The position numbers and the translations under genes are program-made. DNA of 64,000 nt, from contig CAYRNR010000022.1 in NCBI GenBank assembly GCA_964425605.1, forward strand, positions 9,368 to 73,367, read 5' to 3'. This document shows, piece by piece, positions 1 to 9,200 of the stretch. Every line of letters starts with the position of its first letter. Within the stretch, counting starts at the first letter, position 1. Source of the DNA: CAYRNR01 sp964425605. GTDB lineage: Bacteria; Myxococcota_A; UBA796; UBA9615; CAYRNR01. The notes beneath the pieces are model-generated. The model saw only the letters and a list, made by a program, of their open reading frames with translations, made no database searches and was not told the origin of the DNA.

Positions 1-674
1 TCGTGCAGTTCTCCAGCGGGTTCCGCGCCGACCTCGGCGCCGTCGCCGAGATCTGCCGCAAGCACGACGCGTTGTTCGTGGTCGACGCCATCCAGGGGCT
101 GGGGGTGCTGCCGCTGGACGTGCGGGCCATGGGCATCGACTTCCTCTCGGCCGACTCCCACAAGTGGATGCTCGGGCCCGAGGGCGTGGGGCTGGGGTAC
201 GCGTCGGATCGGGCGCTCGAGCAGATCGACCAGGCGGTGCAGGGGTGGTTCTCGGTGCGCAAGCCCTTCGACTTCGAGGACATGGACCAGCCCCTGCGCG
301 ACAACGCCTCGCGCTACGAGGAGGGCGCGTACAACTTCGTGGGTATCAGCGGGATGGTCGGCAGCCTCGACCTGCTGACGTCCATCGGCGCCGAGGCGCT
401 GGAGAAGCGGCTGATCGAGCTGACCGACGAGCTCCACCACGGCCTCGAGGGCATCGGCTGGACCGTGCTGTCACCGCGCGCGGAGGACTCGGAGAAGTCC
501 GGCATCCTCAAGACGACCCGCGAGGGCCTCGACATGTCCGCCCTGGAGAGGACGCTGGCGGATCGGGGGGTGTTCGTCTCGGTGCGCGGAGGGGCGCTGC
601 GCGTGGCTCCGCACGGGTACAACAACCTCGACGACCTGCACAGGCTACTCGCCGCCCTCGCCGAGCTCCCCTGA
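1..674 (+). CDS. Class V aminotransferase / cysteine desulfurase-like protein, C-terminal part
   Basis: PLP-dependent fold-type I enzyme of the class V aminotransferase family (cysteine desulfurase, isopenicillin-N epimerase and relatives). The reading frame is open at the left window edge, so the N-terminus is missing; about 223 residues remain. Visible are the beta-strand with the PLP-contacting Asp (VVDAIQGLG) and the Schiff-base lysine in SADSHKWMLGPEG (Lys codon 162-164), followed by the small C-terminal domain ending in a typical 'LRVAPHGYNNLDDLHRLL' segment. That ending, with no cysteine-bearing loop in sight, fits epimerase/kynureninase-like members as well as SufS-like ones, so the substrate cannot be named. 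The gene ends 6 bp before the convergent lipoprotein gene; no hairpin terminator is visible between them. Confidence 0.85.
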   Translation, partial: VQFSSGFRADLGAVAEICRKHDALFVVDAIQGLGVLPLDVRAMGIDFLSADSHKWMLGPEGVGLGYASDRALEQIDQAVQGWFSVRKPFDFEDMDQPLRDNASRYEEGAYNFVGISGMVGSLDLLTSIGAEALEKRLIELTDELHHGLEGIGWTVLSPRAEDSEKSGILKTTREGLDMSALERTLADRGVFVSVRGGALRVAPHGYNNLDDLHRLLAALAELP

Positions 675-680
675 AGGCGC

Positions 681-1763
681 TCAGATCTCCGCGGCCAGCT
701 CGTGGCTGACGATCTCCTGCTCCACGCGGGCCAGGCTCTCGCGGATCATGGCCACGGCCTCGTCGTTGATGGAGACCTCGCCGGCCTTGTCCAGGACCTT
801 CTCGTAGACCATGCGCGTCTTGAACAGCAGCCCTGCGGTCTCGTCGTCGAGGATCTCGGCGTAGATCTCGCGGTCCTCGTCGCTCTGCACCGCGGCCGGG
901 TACGGGGCGGTGAGGATGTCGCGGCGGAAGGTGGTGTAGAGGCTGCCGAGGCCGTAGCCGGCGCGGGGGATCCACACGTGGACGCCGATGCGGATGGTCT
1001 CGAGGTAGGCCTCCTGGGCGTCGAGGATGTGCTGGGCCTTGTCGTTGAGCTCGGCGCGGGCAGCGTCGAGGTCGTTCACGCTGAGCACCTCGACGGCCTC
1101 GGCCTGCAGCCGGCAGGTCTCGCCGAGGTAGAAGTTGGCCATGGCGCCCTGGAAGCCGCCGTAGGTGCGGCCGCGGTCGTGGCGGTAGCGGCGCGTCATC
1201 TTCTGTAGCGTCTCCTGGGCGGCCGCGGGATCGCCCGTGTTGGCCCGGATCCAGGCCCGCTGGACCTTGAGCTCGAAGCGGTCCACGGCCACGGTGTCGG
1301 GCCGGGCCATCAGCTTGTCGATGTGCCCCGAAGCCGCCTCCCAGCGCTCGGACGCCACCATGCACGACACCAGCCGGAATCGCGCTGCCACCCGGTCGCT
1401 GTCCACGTCCGACAGCTCCACGAACCGCTCGTACGCGTCGATGGCCTGGTCGTACATGCCGCTGCGCTCGGCGGACAGGCCGGCGTTGTACCAGGCGTAC
1501 CCCTCACGGTAGGTGCCCGGGAACTCGTCCACGTACCGCATGTACACGGCATAGGCCTTGGGGTAGAGGGCCAGCTCGAAGGCCTCGCCCGCGATGCGCA
1601 GCACGTCGTCGCCGGTGTAGGTCTCCAGGCCCAGCAGGGGATCGGGGCCCGTGCGGACGCTCATCCCGTCGGGGCGGACAGGGCCGCGGGTGTGGGTGCA
1701 GCCGGCGAGAAGGCCGAGCAGGGTCGCCAGGATCGTGATTGCCGCGAGTCGAGGTCTGATCAT
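681..1763 (-). CDS. TPR-type lipoprotein
   Basis: Predicted lipoprotein of 360 residues. The start at 1763 is chosen because AGGAGG lies just upstream and the N-terminus then reads as a clean lipoprotein signal (MIRPRL, hydrophobic stretch, LLAGC lipobox). The mature part is helical with tetratricopeptide-like repeats, e.g. AYAVYMRYVDEFPGTY, AGLSAERSGMYDQAIDAYERF and a later RARAELNDKAQHILDAQEAYLETI-like helical region. TPR lipoproteins usually scaffold envelope complexes; no catalytic motif is seen and no specific partner is suggested by the neighbours. Transcribed towards the aminotransferase gene and convergent with it. Confidence 0.75.
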   Translation of the reverse strand: MIRPRLAAITILATLLGLLAGCTHTRGPVRPDGMSVRTGPDPLLGLETYTGDDVLRIAGEAFELALYPKAYAVYMRYVDEFPGTYREGYAWYNAGLSAERSGMYDQAIDAYERFVELSDVDSDRVAARFRLVSCMVASERWEAASGHIDKLMARPDTVAVDRFELKVQRAWIRANTGDPAAAQETLQKMTRRYRHDRGRTYGGFQGAMANFYLGETCRLQAEAVEVLSVNDLDAARAELNDKAQHILDAQEAYLETIRIGVHVWIPRAGYGLGSLYTTFRRDILTAPYPAAVQSDEDREIYAEILDDETAGLLFKTRMVYEKVLDKAGEVSINDEAVAMIRESLARVEQEIVSHELAAEI

Positions 1764-1928
1764 CGAGTGTTCCTCCTGGCTCCGGTTGTTCTGCAACGGC
1801 CGTGCCGGAAGGCTCGATGGGCCGACGTGCAGCGTCCGACGGGCCGACGCGGCGCGACGATGTCTGGGGCTCCGTACAGGGACTTCGTGGGGATGTCCGC
1901 AATAGCGGACGGATCGCGCCGACGGCGC

Positions 1929-2351
1929 TCAGCTTCGGCGGGATGCCCAGCGCGCCCCGACCTCGCCCCCGACCAGCACCAGCGCCAGGGTCAGCAGCGT
2001 GGCCAGCACCAGCAGCGGAAGCGACAGGGACAGGGGCATGTCCATGGAGTCCGTGCCCACCCCCACGTGGGTCAGCCGGGCGCCGATGCTCACGCCGCCG
2101 CCGAGCAGGAACAGGTTCAGCGCCGTGCCCGCGGCCTGCGCCAGGGTGATCAGCGGCGCCGCGACCACGCCGCCTTGGCCTTTTCGTTTCGGGAGTTCGC
2201 GGCGCGTGTACCGCACGTAGATCCACCCGCAGGCCACGCCCGCGAGGGCGGCCAACGCAGGGGCCGCTGGTGCGACGAACGCCGCCAGGCCCAGCACGGC
2301 CAGGGCAGCCAGCAGGGCGACGATCAGGGCAGCGCGGGCTCCGGGGTCCAT
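1929..2351 (-). CDS. Small membrane protein of unknown function
   Basis: 140 residues starting at ATG 2351, preceded by GAGGAG at good spacing. Three or four hydrophobic segments are visible: a very Ala-rich pair near the N-terminus (LIVALLAALAVLGLAAF and the following APALAALAGVACGW), one around LITLAQAAGTALNLFLL, and a C-terminal LPLLVLATLLTLALVLV. Between them is a short basic loop (RYTRRELPKRKGQ) likely cytoplasmic. I do not recognise the family. It lies 47 bp downstream of, and on the same strand as, the 2399-2920 gene, so the two may be co-transcribed. Confidence 0.65.
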   Translation of the reverse strand: MDPGARAALIVALLAALAVLGLAAFVAPAAPALAALAGVACGWIYVRYTRRELPKRKGQGGVVAAPLITLAQAAGTALNLFLLGGGVSIGARLTHVGVGTDSMDMPLSLSLPLLVLATLLTLALVLVGGEVGARWASRRS

Positions 2352-2398
2352 GGGCGTCTCCTCGAACGAGGGGACAGGATAACAAGAGGTGGCCGGAC

Positions 2399-2920
2399 TC
2401 AGAACCTCACGCTCACGCCGCCGACCCGCGGCATCACCCGCGGCAGCTGCGCGCGCGCGGCGGTGGTCTGCGCACCCCGGTTCGGTTCGACCACCCCCGC
2501 GGCGATCCACGAGGGGATGGCAAAGCCCAGGGAGAGGCCCCAGGGGACCAGGGAGTACACGCCGATGAGGGCGCCGCCCATGGTCGGCTGGTCCGGATCC
2601 ATGTGGCTGGACTCGATGGCCGAGTGGACCAGCATGGCCGTGCCGATCCCGGCGAACACCCACGACGTGATGGCCATGGCCACGCCGAAGACGAAGTCGT
2701 CGTGGAACTCCGCGGGCAGATCGCTCAGGCCGCCGCTGGCGCGCCGGGGGACATCGAGCCCGGCGAGGACCGGGCCGCGTGCGGTGGGGCCGCCACCCAG
2801 GGTGACGGACAGGGCGATCCGGTCGTGGGATTCGAGTTCGTTGGCCGACGCCGGCGAGGCGGCGACCAGGACGACCAGGGCGACGACCGGGAGCAAGAAA
2901 CGAATCGTGAGTGCGCGCAT
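2399..2920 (-). CDS. Exported or membrane protein of unknown function
   Basis: 173 residues with an N-terminal signal peptide (MRALTIRFLLPVVALVVLVAASPASA, probable cleavage after ASA). The mature part has two hydrophobic stretches (FGVAMAITSWVFAGIGTAML and GALIGVYSLVPWGLSLGF), so it may be an integral membrane protein or a small beta-rich outer-membrane protein. GGAGAT lies a few bases upstream of the ATG. No recognised domain. Likely in one transcript with the small membrane protein downstream (47 bp gap). Confidence 0.6.
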   Translation of the reverse strand: MRALTIRFLLPVVALVVLVAASPASANELESHDRIALSVTLGGGPTARGPVLAGLDVPRRASGGLSDLPAEFHDDFVFGVAMAITSWVFAGIGTAMLVHSAIESSHMDPDQPTMGGALIGVYSLVPWGLSLGFAIPSWIAAGVVEPNRGAQTTAARAQLPRVMPRVGGVSVRF

Positions 2921-3020
2921 CGTTGGAATCTCCTCCCCTCGGGACTCCCACCGAAAAAATGTCGAGGGGTGTCCGCAGGTTCTGCAAGGTGGGTGCCAGG
3001 GGAGAGGGTCGCGGCGGGGA

Positions 3021-4262
3021 TCAGGGCGAGTTCAGCTGCCCGTACGTGTTGTTCCCCCAGCAGAAGATGGAGCCGTCGGGTTCGATGCCGCAGGCGTGGT
3101 CGTGGCCCGAGGTCAGGGTCGACAGGACGACCGGGGGCGGGCTGGAGTGGCCGTCGGTGTTGCGGCCCCAGCACTGGGGGAGGCTGTCGGTGTTGATGGC
3201 GCAGTGGTTGGTGATGCCGGAGGAGTGGAAGACGGCGGTCATGCCGGCGGGGACGTTGTGCTCGCCGTTGCCGTTGTTGCCCCAGCACACGACGGTCCCG
3301 GCGGCGTCCATGGCGCAGCCGTGGAAGCCGCCGGCCGAGACCTGGACCCAGGCGCCGGGGGGGTAATTCTGGACGTCGTAGTCGTTGGGGCCCCAGCAGA
3401 CGATCTCGCCGGTGGTGATCAGGCCGCAGCCGAAGTAGTGGCCGCAGGTGATGTGGAGGAAGGTCTCCGGCGGGGGGCTGGACTGGCCCACGTTGTCCTG
3501 GCCCCAGCACTCGGCGGTGCCGTCGGGGTGGAGGCCGCAGGTGTGGTGGTAGCCCGCCTCGACCTGGGTGAAGGTGCCCGCGGGCGGGGTGGCCTGGCCC
3601 ACGCTGTCGTAGCCCCAGCAGGCGACGGTGCCGTCGGGGCGGATGCCGCAGGTGTGGTACTTGCCGGCGCCCAGGTAGACGAAGGTCTCGCCCACCGGCG
3701 GATCACACTGGCCCTGGCTGTTCTGGCCCCAGCAGTCCACGGTGCCGTCGTTGTTGAGCACGCAGGTGTGATCCCGGCCCGCGGCGATGCGGCCGGTGCC
3801 GCCGTCGTCGGGGATGCCGTCGCAGTCGTCGTCCACGCCGTCGTCGTCGAAGTCGGGGGCGTAGGGGTGGATGTCGGGATTCGCGTCGTCGCAGTCGCCC
3901 TCGCATTCGTCGGTGCCGTCGGCGTCGTTGTCGATCTCGTTGTCGTCCATGATGCCGTCGCAGTCGTTGTCCGGGACGCCGTCGCAGGCGTGCTCGGCGC
4001 CGGGGTACACGTCGGGGTTGTGGTCGTTGCAGTCCTCGCCCTCGGGGGAGCCGTCGCCGTCCACGTCCACCACCGAGGCGCTGTCGTCGTCGTCGCCGCC
4101 GCTGTCGTCGTCGTCGCCGCCGCTGTCGTCGTCGTCGCCGCCGGCGGTGGTGTCGTCGTCGTCACCGGCCGGGCCGGTGTCGTCGTCGTCGATGGTGCCG
4201 GCGCACCCCATCGCGAGCAGGAGGATCATCAGTGGGCACAGGGTGATAACAACTCGATTCAT
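3021..4262 (-). CDS. RCC1-like beta-propeller lipoprotein with Asp-rich spacer and MopE-like repeats
   Basis: 413 residues. The lipoprotein signal (MNRVVITLCPLMILLLAMGC) is followed at once by an Asp-rich spacer of DDDDTG/DDDDSG units, then two MopE-like metal-binding repeats (DxDGDGxxxGEDCNDHNPDVYPGAE, CDGVPDNDCDG), then six or seven repeats of about 43 residues with the pattern 'H-T/F-C-x(6-8)-G-T/E-V/I-x-C-W-G-x-N/D', the hallmark of RCC1-like propellers with a conserved Cys pair per blade. Probably an outer-membrane-anchored surface protein; the propeller suggests ligand or protein binding, with no catalytic evidence. An ATG at 4274 is an alternative start. A paralogue of the same architecture is at 57813-59045. 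Confidence 0.8.
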   Translation of the reverse strand: MNRVVITLCPLMILLLAMGCAGTIDDDDTGPAGDDDDTTAGGDDDDSGGDDDDSGGDDDDSASVVDVDGDGSPEGEDCNDHNPDVYPGAEHACDGVPDNDCDGIMDDNEIDNDADGTDECEGDCDDANPDIHPYAPDFDDDGVDDDCDGIPDDGGTGRIAAGRDHTCVLNNDGTVDCWGQNSQGQCDPPVGETFVYLGAGKYHTCGIRPDGTVACWGYDSVGQATPPAGTFTQVEAGYHHTCGLHPDGTAECWGQDNVGQSSPPPETFLHITCGHYFGCGLITTGEIVCWGPNDYDVQNYPPGAWVQVSAGGFHGCAMDAAGTVVCWGNNGNGEHNVPAGMTAVFHSSGITNHCAINTDSLPQCWGRNTDGHSSPPPVVLSTLTSGHDHACGIEPDGSIFCWGNNTYGQLNSP

Positions 4263-4321
4263 GGTGCCTACCATCGTAGCTCGAACCGCTCGGCAGCGGT
4301 CATCCGAAGAAGCGCCGCTGC

Positions 4322-4345
4322 TAAGATGATCGTCCAGGAAGGGGC
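4322..4345 (+). promoter_or_regulatory. Candidate -10 element and ribosome binding site of the zinc-ribbon gene
   Basis: TAAGAT at 4322-4327 resembles a sigma-70 -10 box and would start a short leader that carries AGGAAGGGG (about 4336-4344) just before the GTG start at 4351. The same TAAGAT-to-start layout (about 25-30 bp) is found before the protease gene at 25934. The 88-bp region is shared with the divergent RCC1-like lipoprotein gene and also contains a CCGCT-CGG-CAGCGG hairpin. Confidence 0.35.
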
Positions 4346-4350
4346 GCCGC

Positions 4351-5511
4351 GTGACCTTCGAGATCGATCCAGACGTGAGCAAGGCCGCCGCACCGCTCGT
4401 CGGCCGGCACCCGGTGGAGACCGGCTGCAAGGTTTCGCGCTGCCTGGACGGCTCGCTGGGGGTGGGCTACCTGCTGCTGGCCGGGGACCTGCTGCTGTTC
4501 GGGGATCGCAAGGTGGGCCGATCGCCGGAGTTCAGGGCCGCCTCGGTGCGCGCGATCGAGTCCGCGACGGTGGTCGAGGAGGGGCTGGACGCCTTTGGCC
4601 GGTTCCAGTTCAAGGGGGGAGAGACGCTGGAGATCCCCCTGAGCCTCTTCGACATGGCGCCGTTCCGCGCGTTCGTCGTCGAGGTGCGCGACCGTACCGA
4701 GGAGCTGGCGTCGAGGCCCGAACCGCCGCGGACGCCGCAGCGCGATACGCGACCTGCCGCCCCGTTCACCGCACCCGAGGAACCCCCAAAACCGCGGCCT
4801 CCGGCGCCGCCGAGGCGCTCGGGCAAGCAGCCGCGGGTGAAGATGGGGCGCGTCAGCGGCTCGCGTTGCCCCCACTGCCGCCGCGAGCTGGTCTGGACCC
4901 GGACCCACGACGTGGTGGTGGAGGCCTGCCTCACCTGCAAGGGGTGTCTGCTGTCTTCGGCGGCCGTGGCCCAGCTGGGTCGGCGCCCCGACGCCGGCCT
5001 CGGCCAGCTGCCACCCGGGGTGACACGCTGCCGTGGCTGCTCTGCGCTCGCGCGGTCCGACGACTCGTTCTGCGGCGAATGCGGCAGCCAGCTGGGCCTG
5101 GACTGTCCCGCGTGCCGGGGCACCCTGCGGCCGGTGATGGTCGGCCAGGTCGAGGTGGATCTCTGCAGCAGCTGTTCTGCGGTGTGGCTCGATCGAGGCG
5201 AGGCCAAGCAGGTTGCAGACGGTCCTCAGCTGGGCACGCCGTGCGTGGGCTGCTCGACCCCGCTGCCCGATCCGAAGTCCGCGTACCTCAGCGAGCGCGG
5301 CCCCCTGTGCGAGCCGTGCTACCGCTCCGGGGAGTTCGCCGAGTGGTTCCATCGCAAGGCCCGAGAGGAAGGCAGGGGTTCTCGTGGGTCTGTCAGACCG
5401 CTGGTCTACCCCGGCGACCTGGACGACGTGGACGGGGGCGCCTCCGGGCTCGAACTCCTCGACGAGCTGGTGGAGTCGCTGATGGAGGGGCTGGTGGACG
5501 GGCTCGGCTGA
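4351..5511 (+). CDS. Zinc-ribbon (TFIIB-type) protein
   Basis: 386 residues from a GTG start with a strong AGGAAGGGG site. The N-terminal ~115 residues form a PilZ- or PH-like beta-rich domain without clear motifs (VGYLLLAGDLLLFGDRKVG). A proline-rich linker follows, then at least four Cys pairs: CPHCRRE, CLTCKGC, CRGC with CGECG, CPACRG with CSSCSAVWLDRGE, and CVGC with CEPC. The 'CSSCSAVWLDRGE' element is the signature of zf-TFIIB domain proteins. The role is probably Zn-binding protein-protein or nucleic-acid interaction in the cytoplasm; a specific function cannot be given. It ends 55 bp before the VapBC-like pair. Confidence 0.7.
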   Translation: MTFEIDPDVSKAAAPLVGRHPVETGCKVSRCLDGSLGVGYLLLAGDLLLFGDRKVGRSPEFRAASVRAIESATVVEEGLDAFGRFQFKGGETLEIPLSLFDMAPFRAFVVEVRDRTEELASRPEPPRTPQRDTRPAAPFTAPEEPPKPRPPAPPRRSGKQPRVKMGRVSGSRCPHCRRELVWTRTHDVVVEACLTCKGCLLSSAAVAQLGRRPDAGLGQLPPGVTRCRGCSALARSDDSFCGECGSQLGLDCPACRGTLRPVMVGQVEVDLCSSCSAVWLDRGEAKQVADGPQLGTPCVGCSTPLPDPKSAYLSERGPLCEPCYRSGEFAEWFHRKAREEGRGSRGSVRPLVYPGDLDDVDGGASGLELLDELVESLMEGLVDGLG

Positions 5512-5528
5512 GAGGGCACGCCGATCGC

Positions 5529-5565
5529 ATCGTATGATCGTATGAACCCGTGATATGATCGTGTG
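5529..5565 (+). promoter_or_regulatory. Putative operator/promoter of the VapBC-like pair
   Basis: Three copies of ATCGTRTG lie at 5529-5536, 5537-5544 and 5558-5565 (two in tandem, the third 21 bp on). They overlap two TATGAT boxes (5533-5538 and 5554-5559). The second TATGAT is 7 bp from the ATG at 5567, and no Shine-Dalgarno sequence precedes that ATG, which fits a leaderless transcript. The repeats would suit autoregulation by the antitoxin; this is inference from position and repetition. Confidence 0.45.
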
Positions 5566-5566
5566 C

Positions 5567-5824
5567 ATGAGAACCACGATCTCCATCGACGATCAACTCG
5601 GCAAGGCGGCCCGGGAGCGTGCAGCCGGGGCGAACATGAGCTTCAGCGCCCTGGTCTCGCGCGCCCTGCGCGAGTTCCTCTGGAAGGAGGACATCCGAGA
5701 GGAATCTCCACCGTTTCAGCTGATCACGGCCGGTGGGGAGGGGATTCAACCCGGCATCGATCTCGACCGCACGTCCGACCTGCTGGTCGCCGAGGACCGC
5801 GATCGCTACGGCTCGGAGGACTGA
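5567..5824 (+). CDS. VapB-like ribbon-helix-helix antitoxin
   Basis: 85 residues. The N-terminus MRTTISIDDQLGKAARERAAGANMSFSALVSRALREFL has the pattern of a ribbon-helix-helix DNA-binding domain (short beta strand, then two helices), as in VapB/CopG-type antitoxins; the acidic C-terminal part (IDLDRTSDLLVAEDRD) would wrap the toxin. Start chosen at 5567, since the ATG at 5555 would leave the strand out of register. Followed 3 bp later by a PIN-domain gene with GGAGG inside the end of this gene, so the pair is translationally linked. Expected to repress its own promoter together with the toxin. Confidence 0.75.
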   Translation: MRTTISIDDQLGKAARERAAGANMSFSALVSRALREFLWKEDIREESPPFQLITAGGEGIQPGIDLDRTSDLLVAEDRDRYGSED

Positions 5825-5827
5825 GCC

Positions 5828-6262
5828 GTGCGCATGCTCGACGTCAACGTACTCATCTACGCGCATCGCACCGACGCTCACCCCGAGCACTCGGCCTACG
5901 CGCGCTGGCTCACGGACCTGGCCACGGGACCCGAACCGTTCGCCCTGTCGACATTGGCCCTCAGTGGGGTCGTCCGGATCGTCACGAATCCGAAGGTGTT
6001 CAAGACCCCATCCACCCCCGACCAGGTCTTCGGCTTCATCAGGGAGCTGAGGCAGCGCCCCAACGCCCGCGTCCTCAACCCCGGTCCGGATCACTGGTCC
6101 ATCTTCGAAAAGCTGTGCACCCGCTCCAGGGCAACCGGAAAGCTGGTCGCCGACGCCTACCACGCCGCCCTCGCCATCGAGCACGGCTGCGTCTGGGTGA
6201 CGACCGATGCGGACTTCGCCCGATTCGATGGGCTGCGATGGGAGCACCCGCTGGGGGGGTGA
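5828..6262 (+). CDS. VapC-like PIN-domain toxin
   Basis: 144 residues, GTG start with GGAGG 8 bp upstream (ATG at 5834 is an alternative). PIN-domain ribonucleases cut RNA with a cluster of acidic residues; here Asp5 (MLDVNVLIYA), Asp109 (VADAYHAALAIEHG) and Asp127/Asp129 (TTDADFARF) are in place. The segment LSTLALSGVVRIVTN matches the VapC subfamily with 'LSGxxRIVTN', but at the position where I expect the second catalytic acid there is Thr42, so activity may be reduced. Paired with the upstream VapB-like gene. It ends 9 bp from the convergent MopE-repeat gene. Confidence 0.75.
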   Translation: MRMLDVNVLIYAHRTDAHPEHSAYARWLTDLATGPEPFALSTLALSGVVRIVTNPKVFKTPSTPDQVFGFIRELRQRPNARVLNPGPDHWSIFEKLCTRSRATGKLVADAYHAALAIEHGCVWVTTDADFARFDGLRWEHPLGG

Positions 6263-6271
6263 CCGCGGGCC

Positions 6272-9200
6272 TCAGCGCCGCCTTACGCCCATCACGCCCA
6301 GCAGCACCGACAGGACCGCCAACCAGGTCACGGCCCGGTCCGGGCCGGCCACACCGCAGTCGCAGCCGCCGCTGCCGGTGAGCTCGTCGTCGTCGCCGGG
6401 CGTGTCGTCGTCGTCCGCGGTGGTGTCGTCGTCGTCGCCCGTGTCGTCGTCGTCGCCCGTGTCGTCGTCGTCCGCCGTGTCGTCGTCGTCGTCGCCGGCG
6501 GAGTCGTCGTCGTCGCCGGTGTCGCAGTCAGGATCGTCGCCGTCCACGTCACCGTCGCAGTCGTTGTCCGCGCCGTCGTCACAGACCTCCTCGGCGTCGG
6601 GGTTCACGGCCGCGTCCTCGTCGTCGCAGTCGTCCCCGACGGCGCCGCCGTCGAAGCCGTCGCCGTCCACGTCGGTCAGGTCGGCGCCGTCACAGTCGTT
6701 GTCCACGCCGTCGTACGGCACCTCGGCGTTGCCGGGGAAGGCGGTGGCGTCGGCGTCGTCGCAGTCGCCGTCGCAGGTGCTGTAACCGTCGCCGTCGTCG
6801 TCCGCGGGCGTCAGGCCCGGGTCGGTGTCGTCGCAGTCGTCGTCGCAGGCGAAGAAGCCGTCGCCGTCGTCGTCGCCCTCGTCGGCGAGCAGGAGGCCGT
6901 CGCAGTCGTCGTCGAGGCCGTTGCACTGTTCGGGCGCGCCCGGGTAGATGGCGGGATCGTTGTTGTCGCAGTCGCCCTGGCAGGCGTTGTAGCCGTCGCC
7001 GTCGAGGTCCTCGTCCACGTCCTCGTCCACGAGGCCGTCGCAGTCGTTGTCCAGGCCGTCGCACTGCTCGGGCGCGCCGGGGTAGGACGTGGCGTCGAGG
7101 TCGTCGCAGTCCCCCTCGCACAGCAGCCAGCCGTCGAGGTCCTCGTCGACCTCGGTCACGCCGAGCAGGCCGTCGCAGTCGTTGTCCACCCAGTCGCAGT
7201 CCTCGAACGCGCCCGGGAAGACGGCGGGATCGTCGTCGTCACAGTCGTCGTCACACAACGAGTAGCCGTCGCCGTCGAGGTCACCGAGCTCGTCGGTGGC
7301 GGGATCGCAGTCGTCGTCGATCCCGTTGCACACCTCCTCGGCGTCGGGGTTCACCGCCGGGTCCGCCTCGTCGCAGTCCCCGTCGCAGAGGCTGAAGCCG
7401 TCGCCGTCGAGATCGGTGTTCTCGTCGGCGAGCGGGTCGCAGTCGTCGTCGATCCCGTTGCAGATCTCCTCGGCGAAGGGATTCACGGCGGGGTCCGCGT
7501 CGTCGCAGTCGCCGTCGCAGGACGTGAAGCCGTCGCCGTCGGCGTCGAAGCCCTCGTCCACACCGCCGTCACAGTCGTCGTCGATCCAGTTGCAGACCTC
7601 GGCCGCGCCCGGATTCACCGCGGCGTCGCCGTCGTCACAGTCCCCCTGGCACACGGTGAAGCCGTCGCCGTCGAGGTCGAAGCCGTCGTCCACGACACCG
7701 CTGCAGTCGTCGTCGATCCCGTTGCAGGCCTCCACCGCGCCCGGATTCACCGCGGCGTCGCCGTCGTCACAGTCCCCCTGGCACACGGTGAAGCCGTCGC
7801 CGTCGAGATCGAAGCCCTCGTCCACGACGCCGTCGCAGTTGTCGTCGGTGCCGTTGCAGACCTCGGACGCCGCCGGGTTCACCGCCGCGTCGCCGTCGTC
7901 GCAGTCGTCTTCACAGAGGCGGAAGCCATCGCCGTCGTCGTCGGCCTCGTCCGCGGGCACGACGCCGTTGCAGTTGTCGTCGATGCCGTTGCAGACCTCG
8001 GGCGCCGCCGGGTTCACCGCCGCGTCGGTGTCGTCGCAGTCGCCGTCGCAGGTGGTGTATCCGTCGCCGTCGAGGTCGAAGCCCTCGTCCACGGCGCCGT
8101 CGCAGTTGTCGTCGATCCCGTTGCAGGCCTCGGCAGCGGCGGGATTCACCGCGGCGTCGCCGTCGTCGCAGTCGCCGCCCACCACGGCGTCGTAGGGAGC
8201 GAGCGCCGCACAGAGGCAGGCCACGTCGCCGTCCAGGCCGAAGCCGTCCCCGTCCCCGTCGAGGAGGAACTCGCTGCATCCGTCCGCGTCCTGTTCGTCC
8301 ACCACGCCGTCACAGTCGTTGTCGATGCCGTCACAGGCCTCGGTGGCGTCCGGGTTCACCGCCGCGTCCGCGTCGTCGCAGTCGTCGTCGCAGGCGTGGG
8401 CGGGATAGGCGGGATCGCCGAAGCCGTCGCCGTCCACGTCGGTGCAGGGATCGCAGGCGTCGCCGTCCCCGTCCCCGTCCGCGTCCTCCTGGCCGGGGTT
8501 GGCCTCGCCCGGGCAGTTGTCGTCGCCGTCCCACACGCCGTCGTCGTCCGCGTCGTCCATCTCCATGACGATGACGATGGCCTCGGCGCGAGAGTCGTTG
8601 GTGGACTCGTAGTAGTCGAAGACCATCTGGCCGGCGTCGGCGTAGGCCACGTCCCACACCTCGTCGGAGAGCCGTGAGTTGGTGCCGGTGCCGTTGGCAG
8701 GCTCGGTGAAGGGATCGTCGTCGTCCGCCCCCACGGCCAGATCGTACGAGTCGTACCCGAACGAGCCCTGGGTGTAGAGGCTGTTCCAGTCCTGGGAACC
8801 GCACGACGTGTCGAAGGTGTCCCCGTCGTCCCGTCCCCCGGTGTTGGGGTAGGTCACCCCGTCGACGGTCATGGAGCCGTTCTGCTCGTCCGAGCATTCC
8901 CACAAGATGCCCACCGACACGATGGCGCTCGAGGCTCCCGACGCCGTGGGCAACCCCGTGATGGTCGCCGTGTCCACGTAGGCCATGTCCTCGACGACCA
9001 CGCTCACGTGGCGCGGGGTGGCCAGGGTCGTGTCCTCGTAGATCACCACCAGGGTGGTCCCGCCCACCCCGGCGCCGCCGTGGTAGCCGGTGTCCGCCGA
9101 GCCGGTCTCCTCGTAGGAGTACGCCCCGGGAGCGGTGATGCCGTAGGTGGCCGGATCCAGCTCGTACACGTGGGTGTAGTTCTGCAGATCCACGGCCGTG

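Noticed and set aside
1323..5537. A very long open frame (over 1,400 codons) on the plus strand
   Set aside because: It lies antisense to the lipoprotein genes and reads as Arg/Gly/Val/Ala-rich nonsense; such shadows are normal in GC-rich DNA. The genes on the other strand have signals, ribosome binding sites and known motifs.
6370..6530. GTC/GAC trinucleotide runs taken as independent microsatellites
   Set aside because: They are the coding of Asp-rich stalks; listed only as part of the genes, apart from the clear 18-bp unit at 36808-36955.
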